From Candidatus Kapaibacterium sp. (GTDB lineage: Bacteria > Bacteroidota > Ignavibacteria > Kapaibacteriales > Kapaibacteriaceae), in assembly GCA_022842685.1 (NCBI GenBank), contig JALHPC010000003.1:1-64000 (forward strand): a stretch of DNA of 64,000 bases, read 5' to 3'. Below the pieces are notes generated by a model. That model was not told the origin of the DNA and ran no database searches. It saw only the letters and a program-made list of their open reading frames with translations. The translations under genes and the position numbers were made by a program. Shown here one piece after another: positions 8,548 through 17,451 of this stretch. The first letter of the stretch is position 1; each line of letters begins with the position of its first letter.

Positions 8548-9882
8548 ATGAAAGTTCGAGAACGGCTTGAACCGTTTGCTGACGGTGCGACGCACTGGAT
8601 GCGGACATCAAGCGCTAACGACAGCACTGTCATTCGCGTCGCAGAGTTATTCGCTGGCGTTGGTGGGTTCCGACTGGGATTGGAGCGAGCAGATAGTGCG
8701 ACATTCCGTACTATTTTTAGCTCGCAGTGGGAGCCCGGAGTTAAAAGACAGTATGCCTCTGAGATTTACTGCCGACGTTTTGGCAGTGAGGGGCACTCCA
8801 ACGCCAACATCACGACGTATCCTACGGACGCGATTCCTGACCACGATTTGCTCGTTGGTGGATTTCCATGCCAAGACTACTCGGTCGCAAAGACGTTGTC
8901 GCAGTCGGCAGGAATCGTTGGTCAGAAAGGAGTGCTCTGGTGGGATATCCATCGCATTCTTTCCGAAAAGGGTCCGCATAAGGCAAAGTACCTGTTTTTA
9001 GAGAATGTTGATAGGTTGCTAAAGTCGCCAGCTAAGCAAAGAGGGCGAGACTTCGCAATCATGCTTGCCTCATTGTCAGATCTCGGATACGCCGTGGAAT
9101 GGCGTGTGATAAATGCTGCAGATTACGGGATGCCTCAACGTCGCCGTCGGGTCTTCTTCTTTGCTTATCACACATCAACGGATCTTTACAAGCGACTTAG
9201 TTCTACGGAATCAAAGCATGAATGGATTGTTTCACAGGGCGTACTGGCTGATTCCTTGCCATGTGTACTGAAGTCTTCAAGAGCACTCTTCCCGGAGCAT
9301 CTAGATGGTGATTTGGCGTTCCTTACGAATGAGTTCAACAGAGACAATTACAATGCTCAGCCGTTCGCAAACGCTGGCGTCATGATTGAACGTGAGTACT
9401 TTTCAGCTGACGTTATGCCATGTTACCGCGGACCAGTTACGGTGCTACGAGACATCATCGAACCAGATGAGCTCGTACCAGACGAGTTTTTTATCGATGA
9501 AGTACAACTTCCTCAATGGGAGTATCTAAAAGGTACAAAGACCATCGAACGGGTATCAAAGGCGAATGGTCACTCTTACATGTACTCTGAAGGAAGCATG
9601 GCTTTCCCTGATTCACTCGACAAACCGGGCAGAACAATCATCACCGGTGAGGGCGGTTCTACGCCTTCCCGATTCAAGCATGTGATTCAGACTGACTCAG
9701 GACGCTTTCGTCGACTTACACCCATCGAATTAGAGCGAATGAATATGTTTCCAGATAATCATACCGCAGGTATACCAGACATCAAACGCGCTTTCCTTAT
9801 GGGGAATGCTCTAGTCGTAGGTATTGTTACAAGAGTCGGATTGTCCCTACTGAAGGAAGTCTCCAAGAGCTATGCCCAATAG
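8548..9882 (+). CDS. DNA (cytosine-5) methyltransferase of a GATC-type RM system
   Basis: About 444 residues. It has the C5-methyltransferase motifs in order: motif I ELFAGVGGFRLGLERA (SAM binding), motif IV with catalytic Cys in GGFPCQDYSVA, motif VI FLENV, motif VIII with RRRRVF, a variable target-recognition region, then motifs IX/X (RFRRLTPIELERMNMFP and MGNALVVGIVTRVG). It transfers methyl from SAM to cytosine in the recognition site, protecting host DNA from the endonuclease encoded next, with which it overlaps by 11 nt. Because the partner is Sau3AI-like, the predicted site is GATC. ATG 8548 is preferred over the TTG at 8506. G+C is lower than in flanking genes, suggesting acquisition. 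Confidence 0.93.
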   Translation: MKVRERLEPFADGATHWMRTSSANDSTVIRVAELFAGVGGFRLGLERADSATFRTIFSSQWEPGVKRQYASEIYCRRFGSEGHSNANITTYPTDAIPDHDLLVGGFPCQDYSVAKTLSQSAGIVGQKGVLWWDIHRILSEKGPHKAKYLFLENVDRLLKSPAKQRGRDFAIMLASLSDLGYAVEWRVINAADYGMPQRRRRVFFFAYHTSTDLYKRLSSTESKHEWIVSQGVLADSLPCVLKSSRALFPEHLDGDLAFLTNEFNRDNYNAQPFANAGVMIEREYFSADVMPCYRGPVTVLRDIIEPDELVPDEFFIDEVQLPQWEYLKGTKTIERVSKANGHSYMYSEGSMAFPDSLDKPGRTIITGEGGSTPSRFKHVIQTDSGRFRRLTPIELERMNMFPDNHTAGIPDIKRAFLMGNALVVGIVTRVGLSLLKEVSKSYAQ

Positions 9883-11263
9883 AACTGGCTATAATGAGCG
9901 CAACGCAGAGTCAATCCTAGAACATGCACGAAGGCTTGATGGTAGGTCACTAGAAGAGTTGTATCCTGACGCGTGCGCTGGAAGCGAGAATGCTGGTCGT
10001 GGCAATCTAGGTCAGTTGGTGGAGCAGTTGCACTTCGGAATCAAGGCGAACAACGACTCCAGACCTGATTTCGTTCATGCTTGTCTCGAACTAAAAACTA
10101 CAGGCTTGCTGCCAACGACTCGTCAATCGAAGTACATCGCGAAAGAACGGCTTACGCTGTCAATGATTGACTTTAACGAGATTCCGAACGAGACATTCTA
10201 TACCAGTGCCTTTGTCAAAAAGAATGCGAGTTTGCTCATTATGGTCTATCAGTATGAGAAGAGCGTTCATGTTTGCCAACGACGATTTGTCACGTCTTTT
10301 GTCTACCAAATTCCGCCGGAAGATAAGGAGGTTTTCGAAGAGGACTGGGCGTGGATACAATCTAAGATTAGGAATGGTGAGGCACATCTGCTTAGTGAGA
10401 GCCAGACGTCATATATCGCTGCGGCAACGAAGGGCGCTGATTCATCCGATACAGTTGGTCAGCCTTTTTCTGACGTGCCAGCAATGCGAAGGGCTTTCTG
10501 CATAAAGCGGCCATACTTAGACTACATCATAAGGAGACATTTAGGGCAGACAGTAGTCAGTCCAACTTCATTGAGAAAGCGTGCTACAGCACAAGAGACT
10601 GAACTGAGCCTCGATGAGATGGTTGTTGAGAGAGTGAAACGATACGTTGGCATGAAGAAGACGGAGTTGTTTAGAGTGTTCAATCGTCCAGTGTCAAGCG
10701 CCAAGAACTGGGCTAGTATTCTTGTCAAGCTTATGCTTGGCATGAGTGCTGATGACGAAGTCGCTGAGTTTGTTAAGTCGGGTCTTAGTGTGAAGACTGT
10801 CACGACTATAGGTGGAAAGGTACTGCCGGAGAGTATGTCCTTTAGCCAAATAAAATACCGCTCAGTTTTGACGGAGGATTGGGAGGAATCGTATCTTCAT
10901 GGAGTTTTGACCAGCCGCTTTCTCGTGCTCGTATTTAATCGTGATACACGTAGTAGCGAGCCAGTATTCCGGGGGGTGTTCTTCTGGTCTTTGCCGTCGG
11001 CTGCCGTTGATGAAGGGTACGAGTTTTGGCAATGCATTAAAAGTGCCATTTCTCGTGCTGATTTCGAGACGATTTATGCACTTAGGAGTACATCGTACTA
11101 CCACATACGTCCTAAGGCACGAAATAGCTATGATATGCAGCAAATTGAGATTGCTGGAAGAGTCTTCTACGCAAAGAAGATGGCTTACTGGATTAACTCA
11201 GCGATTGTGAAGAAGGAACTATCTAGGCACGGCTACTTACTAGCTTCCGAGTCCGTAGGCTAA
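9872..11263 (+). CDS. Sau3AI/MutH-family type II restriction endonuclease
   Basis: 463 residues, close to Sau3AI in length. The N-terminal MutH-like catalytic domain shows the PD-ExK-type residues: PDF (Asp) followed by LELKTT (Glu-x-Lys) and the family hallmark AKERLTLSMI. The C-terminal half (from about residue 250) looks like the second, non-catalytic MutH-like domain of Sau3AI. It would cleave unmethylated double-stranded DNA, most probably at GATC. The start overlaps the methyltransferase stop region by 11 nt, so the pair is co-expressed. A counted line inside the gene (10141-10200) has 25 of 60 G+C, compared with 37 of 60 in metK (15961-16020). Confidence 0.88.
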   Translation: MPNRTGYNERNAESILEHARRLDGRSLEELYPDACAGSENAGRGNLGQLVEQLHFGIKANNDSRPDFVHACLELKTTGLLPTTRQSKYIAKERLTLSMIDFNEIPNETFYTSAFVKKNASLLIMVYQYEKSVHVCQRRFVTSFVYQIPPEDKEVFEEDWAWIQSKIRNGEAHLLSESQTSYIAAATKGADSSDTVGQPFSDVPAMRRAFCIKRPYLDYIIRRHLGQTVVSPTSLRKRATAQETELSLDEMVVERVKRYVGMKKTELFRVFNRPVSSAKNWASILVKLMLGMSADDEVAEFVKSGLSVKTVTTIGGKVLPESMSFSQIKYRSVLTEDWEESYLHGVLTSRFLVLVFNRDTRSSEPVFRGVFFWSLPSAAVDEGYEFWQCIKSAISRADFETIYALRSTSYYHIRPKARNSYDMQQIEIAGRVFYAKKMAYWINSAIVKKELSRHGYLLASESVG

Positions 11264-11452
11264 TGTCTGCTCTGCCGGGGCTGCTGCCCGCAGCCTAGCT
11301 TGCAATTCCTCTGCCGCCAACTGGCGAATCTGATAAAGGGGCAACGATAACAGCGAGCGAGTCATGAGCCGTGCCAAAATAGCCATTTCTCCCACGGTTG
11401 CATCGCGGGCTGTTTCATGCCAAAGCACATCTGGGTAGCTATGCGCACTCAT
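11240..11452 (-). CDS. Small hypothetical protein (70 aa), uncertain
   Basis: ATG-initiated ORF convergent with the endonuclease gene and overlapping its 3' end by 24 nt. Its sequence (helical, Leu/Ala/Arg rich, for example LPLYQIRQLAAEELQARLRAA) looks protein-like rather than random, and the ATG lies right behind the first hairpin of the repeat cluster. It could be a truncated helical protein or antitoxin-like fragment. No family recognised. Confidence 0.35.
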   Translation of the reverse strand: MSAHSYPDVLWHETARDATVGEMAILARLMTRSLLSLPLYQIRQLAAEELQARLRAAAPAEQTLAYGLGS

Positions 11453-11459
11453 CTAGGCA

Positions 11460-11712
11460 CCCCCTCTCGAACTCGAGAGGGGGCCGGGGGGTGAGCAGTG
11501 CGTTGCGCCCGCCACGCCCGCCCTTCAGGGCGGGTTGGAATGTGGTTCCTCGCCTAGGCCCGCCCTTCAGGGCGGGTGCAGGATGGCGGGTGCGATCGCA
11601 CGTTGATTGCGGCGCGCCACCCCACGCATGGGCGGCCACGGCGCGCCACCCCACGCATGGGCGGCCACGGCGCGCCGCCCCACGCATGGGCGGCCACGGG
11701 GGGCCGCCCCTA
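11460..11712. repeat. Cluster of palindromes and 29-bp tandem repeats
   Basis: In order: an 11-bp inverted repeat (CCCCCTCTCGA / TCGAGAGGGGG, 11460-11483); two copies of the palindrome CCCGCCCTTCAGGGCGGG (11517-11534 and 11559-11576); then three head-to-tail copies of a 29-bp unit (11612-11640, 11641-11669, 11670-11698) that begins with GCGCGCC and contains CCCACGCATGGG, the third with one change, followed by a partial fourth ending GGGGCCGCCCCTAC. The units are strongly structured as RNA or single-stranded DNA. They lie exactly between the RM system and the toxin-antitoxin pair. There are no spacers, so this is not a CRISPR array. Confidence 0.9.
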
Positions 11713-11795
11713 CTTGTGTGTTGTGGCACCGCCACAACCATGGGTACGTGTGGTGCACCGGCGAGAACGCTTCCCAACGAATGCTGCAAATCCTG

Positions 11796-11803
11796 TATCT
11801 TTA
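11796..11803 (+). promoter_or_regulatory. -7-like box TATCTTTA before the HepT-like gene
   Basis: TATCTTTA, one mismatch from TAnnTTTG, 4 nt before ATG 11808. This supports 11808 as the start and suggests a leaderless transcript for the toxin-antitoxin operon. Confidence 0.4.
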
Positions 11804-11807
11804 TCGC

Positions 11808-12227
11808 ATGAACGAATGGCACGATATACGATGGAAGCAACGCTTCGAAAGCTTCGATGCTTCCCTCGGGCTATTGCGCGAAGCCATGGCGAACGGACCC
11901 CATGCTCTGAATCAGTTGGAAAAAGAGGGCGCAGCACAACGTTTCGAGTTCTGCTTTGAACTGGCGTGGAAGTGCCTGAAAGACTACCTGCAGCATTCCG
12001 GGGTTAACCTCGATACTATTGCCCCACGGCAGACAATCAAAGAGGCATTTGCAGCGAAGATTCTTGCTGATGGCAAGGTGTGGATCGATATGCTCGACCA
12101 TCGTAATCTCCTGTCGCACACATATAACCGCTCTAACTTCGAACAGGCAGTTGAGGCAATTCACCTGCGGTACCTCGATGCACTACAACAACTGCACGCC
12201 TTCTTAGCCCATCGGATGTCGGAATGA
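11808..12227 (+). CDS. HepT-like HEPN toxin (HI0074 / nucleotidyltransferase substrate-binding family)
   Basis: 139-residue helical protein. It contains RNLLSHTY, which fits the Rx4HxY motif of HepT HEPN RNases, whose Tyr is AMPylated by the partner MntA. The N-terminal part (FESFDASLGLLREA ... FEFCFELAWKCLKDYL) is characteristic of the HI0074 nucleotidyltransferase-substrate-binding family. It is followed by an MNT gene overlapping as ATGA, the normal arrangement. Expected role: RNA-cleaving toxin neutralised by its partner. The track extends the frame 67 codons upstream through the repeat cluster; the ATG at 11808 is chosen since homologous sequence starts there and a -7 box precedes it. 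Confidence 0.85.
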   Translation: MNEWHDIRWKQRFESFDASLGLLREAMANGPHALNQLEKEGAAQRFEFCFELAWKCLKDYLQHSGVNLDTIAPRQTIKEAFAAKILADGKVWIDMLDHRNLLSHTYNRSNFEQAVEAIHLRYLDALQQLHAFLAHRMSE

Positions 12228-12529
12228 AGGCAGCTCCCCTTTCCGAAGAAACGTTGGCATCGATACGCAGTGTGCTGCAGCAACATGCAGAAGTGCGAAC
12301 TGCAGTGCTGTTTGGTAGTAGAGCGAAAGGTACACACACGGAACGTTCAGACATCGATATCGCCGTAACAGGTTGTGTACCGCCGCTTCCTGCACAGTCT
12401 ATCGCGGCTGAACTTGACGACCTGCCCCTGCCCCAGCGCTTCGAACTGCAATCCATCGAGCACATCGTTTACCAACCACTGCTAGAACATATTCGCCGCG
12501 TGGGAATCGTCATTTATACGGCTTCGTAG
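12224..12529 (+). CDS. MntA-like minimal nucleotidyltransferase antitoxin
   Basis: 101 residues. The nucleotidyltransferase signature GSRAKGTHTERSDIDI fits GSx10DxD exactly, with two Asp for metal binding. In characterised HepT-MntA pairs this enzyme adds AMP to the Tyr of the HEPN toxin and so inactivates it. The ATG overlaps the toxin stop (ATGA), so synthesis is coupled. The pair is an accessory defence/stability module beside an RM system. Confidence 0.88.
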   Translation: MKAAPLSEETLASIRSVLQQHAEVRTAVLFGSRAKGTHTERSDIDIAVTGCVPPLPAQSIAAELDDLPLPQRFELQSIEHIVYQPLLEHIRRVGIVIYTAS

Positions 12530-12650
12530 ACGGTGCGCCCCGCCCCTCAAGCAAATCTAACGGCGCAGGGATGGGCTGTGGGCATGAATGGGCAGTAGAT
12601 GCGGTTCCCAGCCATGTTCGATATTACCACGGTACTCGCGGCTACCCCTT

Positions 12651-13613
12651 GTGAACAAGCTACTTCACTACCTGCTAACCATTGGCATTCTGTGCACAGC
12701 CACAGGATGCGCTAGTCTGTTTTCGGACTTTACGCAGAAGGCCTATACAGTTAGCATTAAACCTGGCGCCCGCGTGATTGATGTGTCAACTAATGACACG
12801 TTAGCCGTAAATCAACAATCGACTGCGAGGGAGTTCTCGCTTGACCTAGATACTCGCAGGCGACATGGCATAAGAATAGAATCGGATTCCGTTGTGTTGT
12901 GGAGTCATGTTCGACCGCACTATAATCCAACTGCCCTACTGAATCTGTTTAACCACGTCTTTCACCCCGTCGACCATCTAACGGGTTGCGATCGACATTT
13001 GGAAAGTGTTGGAGTGTTTCGGACAATGAGGAAGGACCTAACGGATAGTTTGATAGCAGTCCACGATTCACTTGCGTTGAGCTTTGCAGGTCTCGACTGG
13101 CCACGTGGACTCGTAGGTTCGAAATCGCAGAATCGCGATTCGTGGGTGGTTGCCATATCAATGAGATATGGGTTCGTAGGACCTATTACACAGGCTGCCA
13201 TTATCGGGAATTCCCTGAATGCGATGATCGGTATTCGCCCAATGCCGTGGTGCGAAGTAGGTTACGATCTTGTTGCGTTCGGAAATGTAGGTATTGGCGA
13301 CCTCAAAGATGCTAGCGGACAGATACGAAGTGGCTACGTGATGATTCGTGAACCCATTGCTGGACTAACTCTTCGATATGGATTGGGTGTATCGTTTGTA
13401 AACGGTAGTCGAGATGTCGTTACCCAAGCGGACACGTGGGAGACTCAATCTGTTGCTGGCCGATTCGTTGTTGATACCTACGGTTTAGGGTTTTCCAACC
13501 AGTGGATCTCTGTCGAATATCGCAGGTCTAGGTTCCGCGATGCTCTGATTGGCGGCAAGCGTATAAGTTCTAACAACGCTTCGATCCATTTTGGCTTCAA
13601 TCTTTTGCTTTGA
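12651..13613 (+). CDS. Predicted lipoprotein, paralogue B
   Basis: About 320 residues, similar throughout to the gene at 4998: same signal peptide plan with lipobox CTATGC (LCTATGC), GARVIDVSTNDTLAV, NPTALLNLFN, HPVDHLTGCDRH and a C-terminal strand-rich half ending FGFNLLL. GTG 12651 aligns with the GTG start of paralogue A; an ATG 63 nt upstream is possible but extends into non-conserved sequence. A 40-nt stretch before the GTG is also similar between paralogues, so the promoter region was duplicated too. Function unknown; probably an outer-membrane-facing lipoprotein with a barrel-like C-terminus. Confidence 0.75.
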   Translation: MNKLLHYLLTIGILCTATGCASLFSDFTQKAYTVSIKPGARVIDVSTNDTLAVNQQSTAREFSLDLDTRRRHGIRIESDSVVLWSHVRPHYNPTALLNLFNHVFHPVDHLTGCDRHLESVGVFRTMRKDLTDSLIAVHDSLALSFAGLDWPRGLVGSKSQNRDSWVVAISMRYGFVGPITQAAIIGNSLNAMIGIRPMPWCEVGYDLVAFGNVGIGDLKDASGQIRSGYVMIREPIAGLTLRYGLGVSFVNGSRDVVTQADTWETQSVAGRFVVDTYGLGFSNQWISVEYRRSRFRDALIGGKRISSNNASIHFGFNLLL

Positions 13614-13706
13614 GTGCACAGTCGGCTACACCGTACCGCCTAGCTCAGCATCTACGTGCCCACGGCCAGGCGTTGGGTATATGTGGTGTATTCTTGCTCC
13701 CACATC

Positions 13707-13740
13707 AAAAAAAAAGCGGCCACAAGGGCCGCTTTTTTTT
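13707..13740. terminator. Bidirectional intrinsic terminator
   Basis: Run of nine A, stem AGCGGCC / GGCCGCT with a 5-nt loop, then eight T. It serves both lipoprotein B from the left and ahcY from the right. Confidence 0.9.
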
Positions 13741-13784
13741 CTTCTTTCGACTGTTGATGCTAACTCTGCCGATACGGCAACACA

Positions 13785-15197
13785 TCAATACCGATAATAA
13801 TCGGGCTTAAACGGACCCTTCACGGGTACGCCAATGTAGTCGGCTTGGTCTGGCGTGAGCGTCTCAAGCTCCACACCAATCTTCTTCAAATGCAAACGCG
13901 CTACCTTTTCGTCGAGATGCTTGGGTAGTACGTATACTTGGTTCTCGTACTTGCTAGAGTTTAACCACAATTCGATCTGCGCAAGCACTTGATTGGTGAA
14001 CGAATTCGACATCACAAACGATGGGTGTCCAGTGGCACAACCAAGGTTCACCAAGCGCCCCTCGGCTAGAATGATAATTTCCTTGCCGTCCACGTTGTAC
14101 AAATCAACTTGGGGCTTTACCTCGACCTTCGTCTTGCCGTAGGCCTTGTTTAACCATGCCATGTCGATTTCGTTGTCGAAATGGCCAATGTTGGCAACAA
14201 TGGTCTTGTCCTTCATAGCGCGGAAGTGGCGCTCCGTAATGATGTTCTTATTGCCCGTGGCTGTAATCACAATGTCGGCCTCCTTGATGGCCTTGTCCAT
14301 GCGCTTGACGGCATATCCGTCCATAGCCGCTTGTAGTGCGCAAATGGGGTCGATTTCCGTGACGATTACCCGGGCGCCTGCGCCACGCAGCGAAGCTGCC
14401 GAACCCTTGCCTACATCGCCATATCCTGCCACAACTGCAACCTTGCCAGCCATCATGATATCCGTGGCACGCCGAATGGCGTCAACACAGGATTCCTTGC
14501 AGCCGTACTTGTTGTCGAATTTGCTCTTGGTAACGGAATCGTTGACGTTAATCGCTGGCATTGGCAATGTACCTGCCTTCATACGTTCGTACAGGCGCAT
14601 CACACCCGTTGTGGTTTCTTCGCTCAATCCACGAATCCCCTCAACGAGGTGCGGATATTTGTCGAACACCATGTTCGTCAAATCGCCGCCGTCGTCCAAA
14701 ATCATATTTAGCGGACGTCCATCCTTGCCAAAGAACAAGGTCTGCTCGATACACCAGTCAAACTCGTGCTCGTTCATGCCCTTCCAAGCAAACACAGGAA
14801 TACCTGCCTTGGCAATGGCAGCCGCTGCATGATCTTGCGTCGAGAAGATGTTGCAGCTACTCCACTGCACTTCGGCACCCAAATCAATCAGCGTCTCAAT
14901 AAGCACAGCCGTTTGGATGGTCATGTGCAAACATCCAGCAATGCGGGCGCCCTTAAGGGGCTTCTTGCCCTTGTATTCGTCGCGGAGCGACATCAAGCCG
15001 GGCATTTCCGCTTCGGCCAGTCGGATTTCCTTGCGGCCCCATTCGGCCAGCGCCATGTCCTTTACCGCATAGGCGCGTGCCTTGTATGCTACGGTTCCCT
15101 TCGTTACCGATGCAGGCACGTCTAAGCCCTTGCTCGATCCGTTCTTTGCCGTGCCATTTGTGGCCTTGGCTGTCTTTTTCTTCGTTGTAGTTGCCAT
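13785..15197 (-). CDS. ahcY: S-adenosylhomocysteine hydrolase
   Basis: About 470 residues. NAD-dependent enzyme splitting S-adenosylhomocysteine to homocysteine and adenosine, the recycling step after methyl transfer. Visible hallmarks: [15 protein letters not shown] near the N-terminus, the NAD-binding [25 protein letters not shown], and the family C-terminus KPDYYRY. The first 35 residues are a Lys/Thr/Ala-rich, probably disordered extension ([15 protein letters not shown]). ATG 15197 is used; the track start at 15524 lies inside metK. It follows metK in the same direction with 59 nt between, so production and recycling of the methyl donor are likely co-transcribed. A terminator follows. 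Confidence 0.96.
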   Translation of the reverse strand: MATTTKKKTAKATNGTAKNGSSKGLDVPASVTKGTVAYKARAYAVKDMALAEWGRKEIRLAEAEMPGLMSLRDEYKGKKPLKGARIAGCLHMTIQTAVLIETLIDLGAEVQWSSCNIFSTQDHAAAAIAKAGIPVFAWKGMNEHEFDWCIEQTLFFGKDGRPLNMILDDGGDLTNMVFDKYPHLVEGIRGLSEETTTGVMRLYERMKAGTLPMPAINVNDSVTKSKFDNKYGCKESCVDAIRRATDIMMAGKVAVVAGYGDVGKGSAASLRGAGARVIVTEIDPICALQAAMDGYAVKRMDKAIKEADIVITATGNKNIITERHFRAMKDKTIVANIGHFDNEIDMAWLNKAYGKTKVEVKPQVDLYNVDGKEIIILAEGRLVNLGCATGHPSFVMSNSFTNQVLAQIELWLNSSKYENQVYVLPKHLDEKVARLHLKKIGVELETLTPDQADYIGVPVKGPFKPDYYRY

Positions 15198-15256
15198 TGT
15201 AGGATTGAGAGTTACGTGTGCGTTTGTGATAGGGGGCACCGGCTTACGCTTTGGCG

Positions 15257-16420
15257 TTATGCCAAGCCCCGCGAAAACAAGTCCGTTAGGTCTAAGCGTT
15301 CCCAAGGGAATTCGGCACGGCCAAAATGTCCGTAAGCCGCCGATGCCCGATAGAGCGGAGCGCGAAGCCCAAGCTTGGCAATGATGCCGGCAGGACTTAG
15401 GTCGATGTTGTGCGCAATGAAGTCGGCAATCACGCTGTTTGGTACGCTGCTGGTGCCGTTCGTATCGACGTTGATGCTTACGGGTTGAACAACGCCAATG
15501 GCGTAGGCCACTTGAATGGTGCACTCGCGAGCGATGCCGGCAGCCACGATGTTCTTGGCAAGGTAGCGTGCAAAGTAGGCCGCAGAGCGGTCGACCTTTG
15601 TAGGGTCCTTACCCGAAAACGCTCCGCCGCCATGCGGCGCACGACCACCGTAGGTGTCTACGATAATCTTGCGGCCGGTAAGGCCGGTGTCGCCGTGCGG
15701 CCCACCAACAACAAACTTACCCGTAGGGTTGACGTGGTAGGCGGTGTCGTTCGACAACAATTGCGCAGGTAGTACCTGTGGCACAACGTATTCGCGTACG
15801 TCGCGGTCGATGGTAAAGTGTTCGGCAGCAGCGTCGTGCTGCGTCGACACCACCACGGCAGTAATGCCCAGGATTTCGCCCGCATCGGAATACTTGATGC
15901 TAACCTGGGCCTTGGCATCGGGGGCAAGGTATGGCATGCGGCTGTCGCCGGCCTTGCGTAGGTCGGCAAGGCGCTTTACCAAGGCATGCGAAAAGTGAAT
16001 CGCCGCCGGCATGTAGGACTCGTCGTTGGGCAACACCTGGCGCAGCTCGTTGGTAGCATAGCCGAACATCATGCCCTGGTCGCCGGCGCCGCCGGTATCG
16101 ACCCCTTGGGCAATATCGGGCGACTGCTTGTTGATGACGTTGATAACGGCACAGGAATCGGCATCGAAGCGGTATTCGGCCTTGGTGTAGCCAATGTCGC
16201 GAATAACGCCGCGCACGATGTCGGGCAGGTCGATGTAGGTGTGCGTGGTAATCTCGCCGCCAACCACGATCATACCCGTGGTGGCAAAGCACTCGCAGGC
16301 AACACGGCCTGTGGGGTCGGCGCCTAACACGGCGTCGAGGACGGCGTCGGATACCTGGTCGCAGACCTTATCGGGATGGCCTTCGGAAACGGACTCGGAT
16401 GTAAAGATGTATGTGCTCAT
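15257..16420 (-). CDS. metK: S-adenosylmethionine synthetase
   Basis: 387 residues, normal length for the family. It forms SAM from methionine and ATP. Signatures: [16 protein letters not shown] (ATP/methionine site), [15 protein letters not shown] (signature 1) and [19 protein letters not shown] (signature 2). It sits upstream of ahcY and downstream of a sugar nucleotidyltransferase, all leftward; spacing of 39 nt suggests one transcript. No SAM-binding riboswitch is visible in the short spacer. Confidence 0.97.
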   Translation of the reverse strand: MSTYIFTSESVSEGHPDKVCDQVSDAVLDAVLGADPTGRVACECFATTGMIVVGGEITTHTYIDLPDIVRGVIRDIGYTKAEYRFDADSCAVINVINKQSPDIAQGVDTGGAGDQGMMFGYATNELRQVLPNDESYMPAAIHFSHALVKRLADLRKAGDSRMPYLAPDAKAQVSIKYSDAGEILGITAVVVSTQHDAAAEHFTIDRDVREYVVPQVLPAQLLSNDTAYHVNPTGKFVVGGPHGDTGLTGRKIIVDTYGGRAPHGGGAFSGKDPTKVDRSAAYFARYLAKNIVAAGIARECTIQVAYAIGVVQPVSINVDTNGTSSVPNSVIADFIAHNIDLSPAGIIAKLGLRAPLYRASAAYGHFGRAEFPWERLDLTDLFSRGLA

Positions 16421-16459
16421 GTAACAACGGCAGGTGGAAGAGAGAGCGTAGTCGTACGG

Positions 16460-17437
16460 TTACTGTGAAAGGCGAACCACCGAGGCGTCGCCAAGATTGA
16501 TGGTGGCAAAGCGGCCGCTTACTTCGGCATTGTCGCCAATGATACTCGACTCCAACGTGATATCGCTCACAATGGCATTGTCGCACACGATGCTGTCCCG
16601 AATAATGCTGTTTCGCACGACCGCCCCTTTCGAGACGGTGGCATTGGGGCCAATAACACTGTGCTCGACGATAGCTGAAGGGTCGATGTGGGCAGGGGGG
16701 ACCACAACGCAGCCCGGCGGCGAGGTGGGCTGGGCATTACGTTTGAGTAGAAATCGATTGGTTTCGAGGAGCGTCTCGGGCTTGCCGCAGTCGTGCCAGC
16801 CTTCGACGGTAAAGGTGGTGAACTTCTCGCCGCGATCGACCATAAGTTGGAGCGCGTCGGTAAGTTGGTATTCGCCCTTCGTGCGGATGTCGCTGCTGAT
16901 AAGGTGGTCGAGACAGTCGCGCAACAGCGAGGGGTTGTTGATGTAATACAGGCCAACGATGGCCATGGTGGAGACGGGCACCTCGGGCTTTTCGACGAGG
17001 CGTGTAACGAAGCCACCTTCGGTGACGACGACGCCGAAGCGGCGGGGATCGTCGACGTGTTTGACGCCGAGCGACGAGAACGCCGACGTGTTGAGGACGC
17101 TAAGGTCGACGTCGAAGACGGTGTCGCCAAGAATGATCAGAACGGGTTCGGTATTCAGCGACTCGCGCGCCACCCAGATTGCGTGGCCAAGGCCATGCAT
17201 TTCGTTTTGTTCAACGAAGGTGACGTTAAGCGAATAGGCGGTTCGGACGTACGATTCTACGAGGTCGCCCTTATAGCCCGTGATGATGGTTGCGCTTGTT
17301 ACGCCTTGCTCGATAAGTGCGTCGAGGATGTGACCAAGGATGGGCTTACCGGCTACGTTAACCAGCACCTTGGGGAGTGTATGCGTAAAGGGCCGGAGTC
17401 GAGTACCGATTCCGGCCACTGGGATGATTGCATGCAT
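16460..17437 (-). CDS. Sugar-1-phosphate nucleotidyltransferase (RmlA/glucose-1-phosphate thymidylyltransferase-like)
   Basis: 325 residues. Nucleotidyltransferase fold with PVAGIGTRLRPFT ... PKVLVNVAGKP at the N-terminus (NTP binding), GDTVFD (metal Asp) and LVEKPE; the C-terminal 70 residues are hexapeptide (left-handed beta-helix) repeats such as IGPNATVSKGAVV. It activates a sugar phosphate for cell-surface polysaccharide synthesis; the precise sugar and nucleotide cannot be read from sequence. ATG 17437 is chosen over TTG 17446. The perfect TAATTTTG box 6 nt upstream overlaps the stop codon of the preceding LysM gene. Confidence 0.88.
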   Translation of the reverse strand: MHAIIPVAGIGTRLRPFTHTLPKVLVNVAGKPILGHILDALIEQGVTSATIITGYKGDLVESYVRTAYSLNVTFVEQNEMHGLGHAIWVARESLNTEPVLIILGDTVFDVDLSVLNTSAFSSLGVKHVDDPRRFGVVVTEGGFVTRLVEKPEVPVSTMAIVGLYYINNPSLLRDCLDHLISSDIRTKGEYQLTDALQLMVDRGEKFTTFTVEGWHDCGKPETLLETNRFLLKRNAQPTSPPGCVVVPPAHIDPSAIVEHSVIGPNATVSKGAVVRNSIIRDSIVCDNAIVSDITLESSIIGDNAEVSGRFATINLGDASVVRLSQ

Positions 17438-17443
17438 GGACGA

Positions 17444-17451
17444 CAAAATTA
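17444..17451 (-). promoter_or_regulatory. -7 box TAATTTTG overlapping the upstream stop codon
   Basis: Perfect TAnnTTTG 6 nt before ATG 17437; its first three bases are the TAA stop of the LysM gene. It may give an internal leaderless transcript for the nucleotidyltransferase-metK-ahcY genes. Confidence 0.45.

Noticed and set aside
8548-11263. Depletion of GATC as proof of long-term residence of the RM system
   Set aside because: GATC is common throughout the window by eye and cannot be counted reliably here; no conclusion is drawn.
11612-11712. Possible CRISPR array
   Set aside because: The 29-bp units are directly adjacent, with no spacers, and no cas genes are present; the same applies to the 13-bp repeats at 55123.
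11398-11840. ORFs of 127-137 aa on both strands across 11398-11959
   Set aside because: They translate the GC-rich palindromes and 29-bp repeats (HAWAATARHPTHGRP-type repeats) and are created by repeat sequence, not by coding selection.
14146-14832. Long plus-strand ORF of 228 aa opposite ahcY (and similar ORFs opposite copA, TonB receptor and the cyclases)
   Set aside because: These are mirror frames of strongly conserved genes; the amino acid sequences are low in complexity and have no motifs, while the opposite strand encodes clear enzymes.
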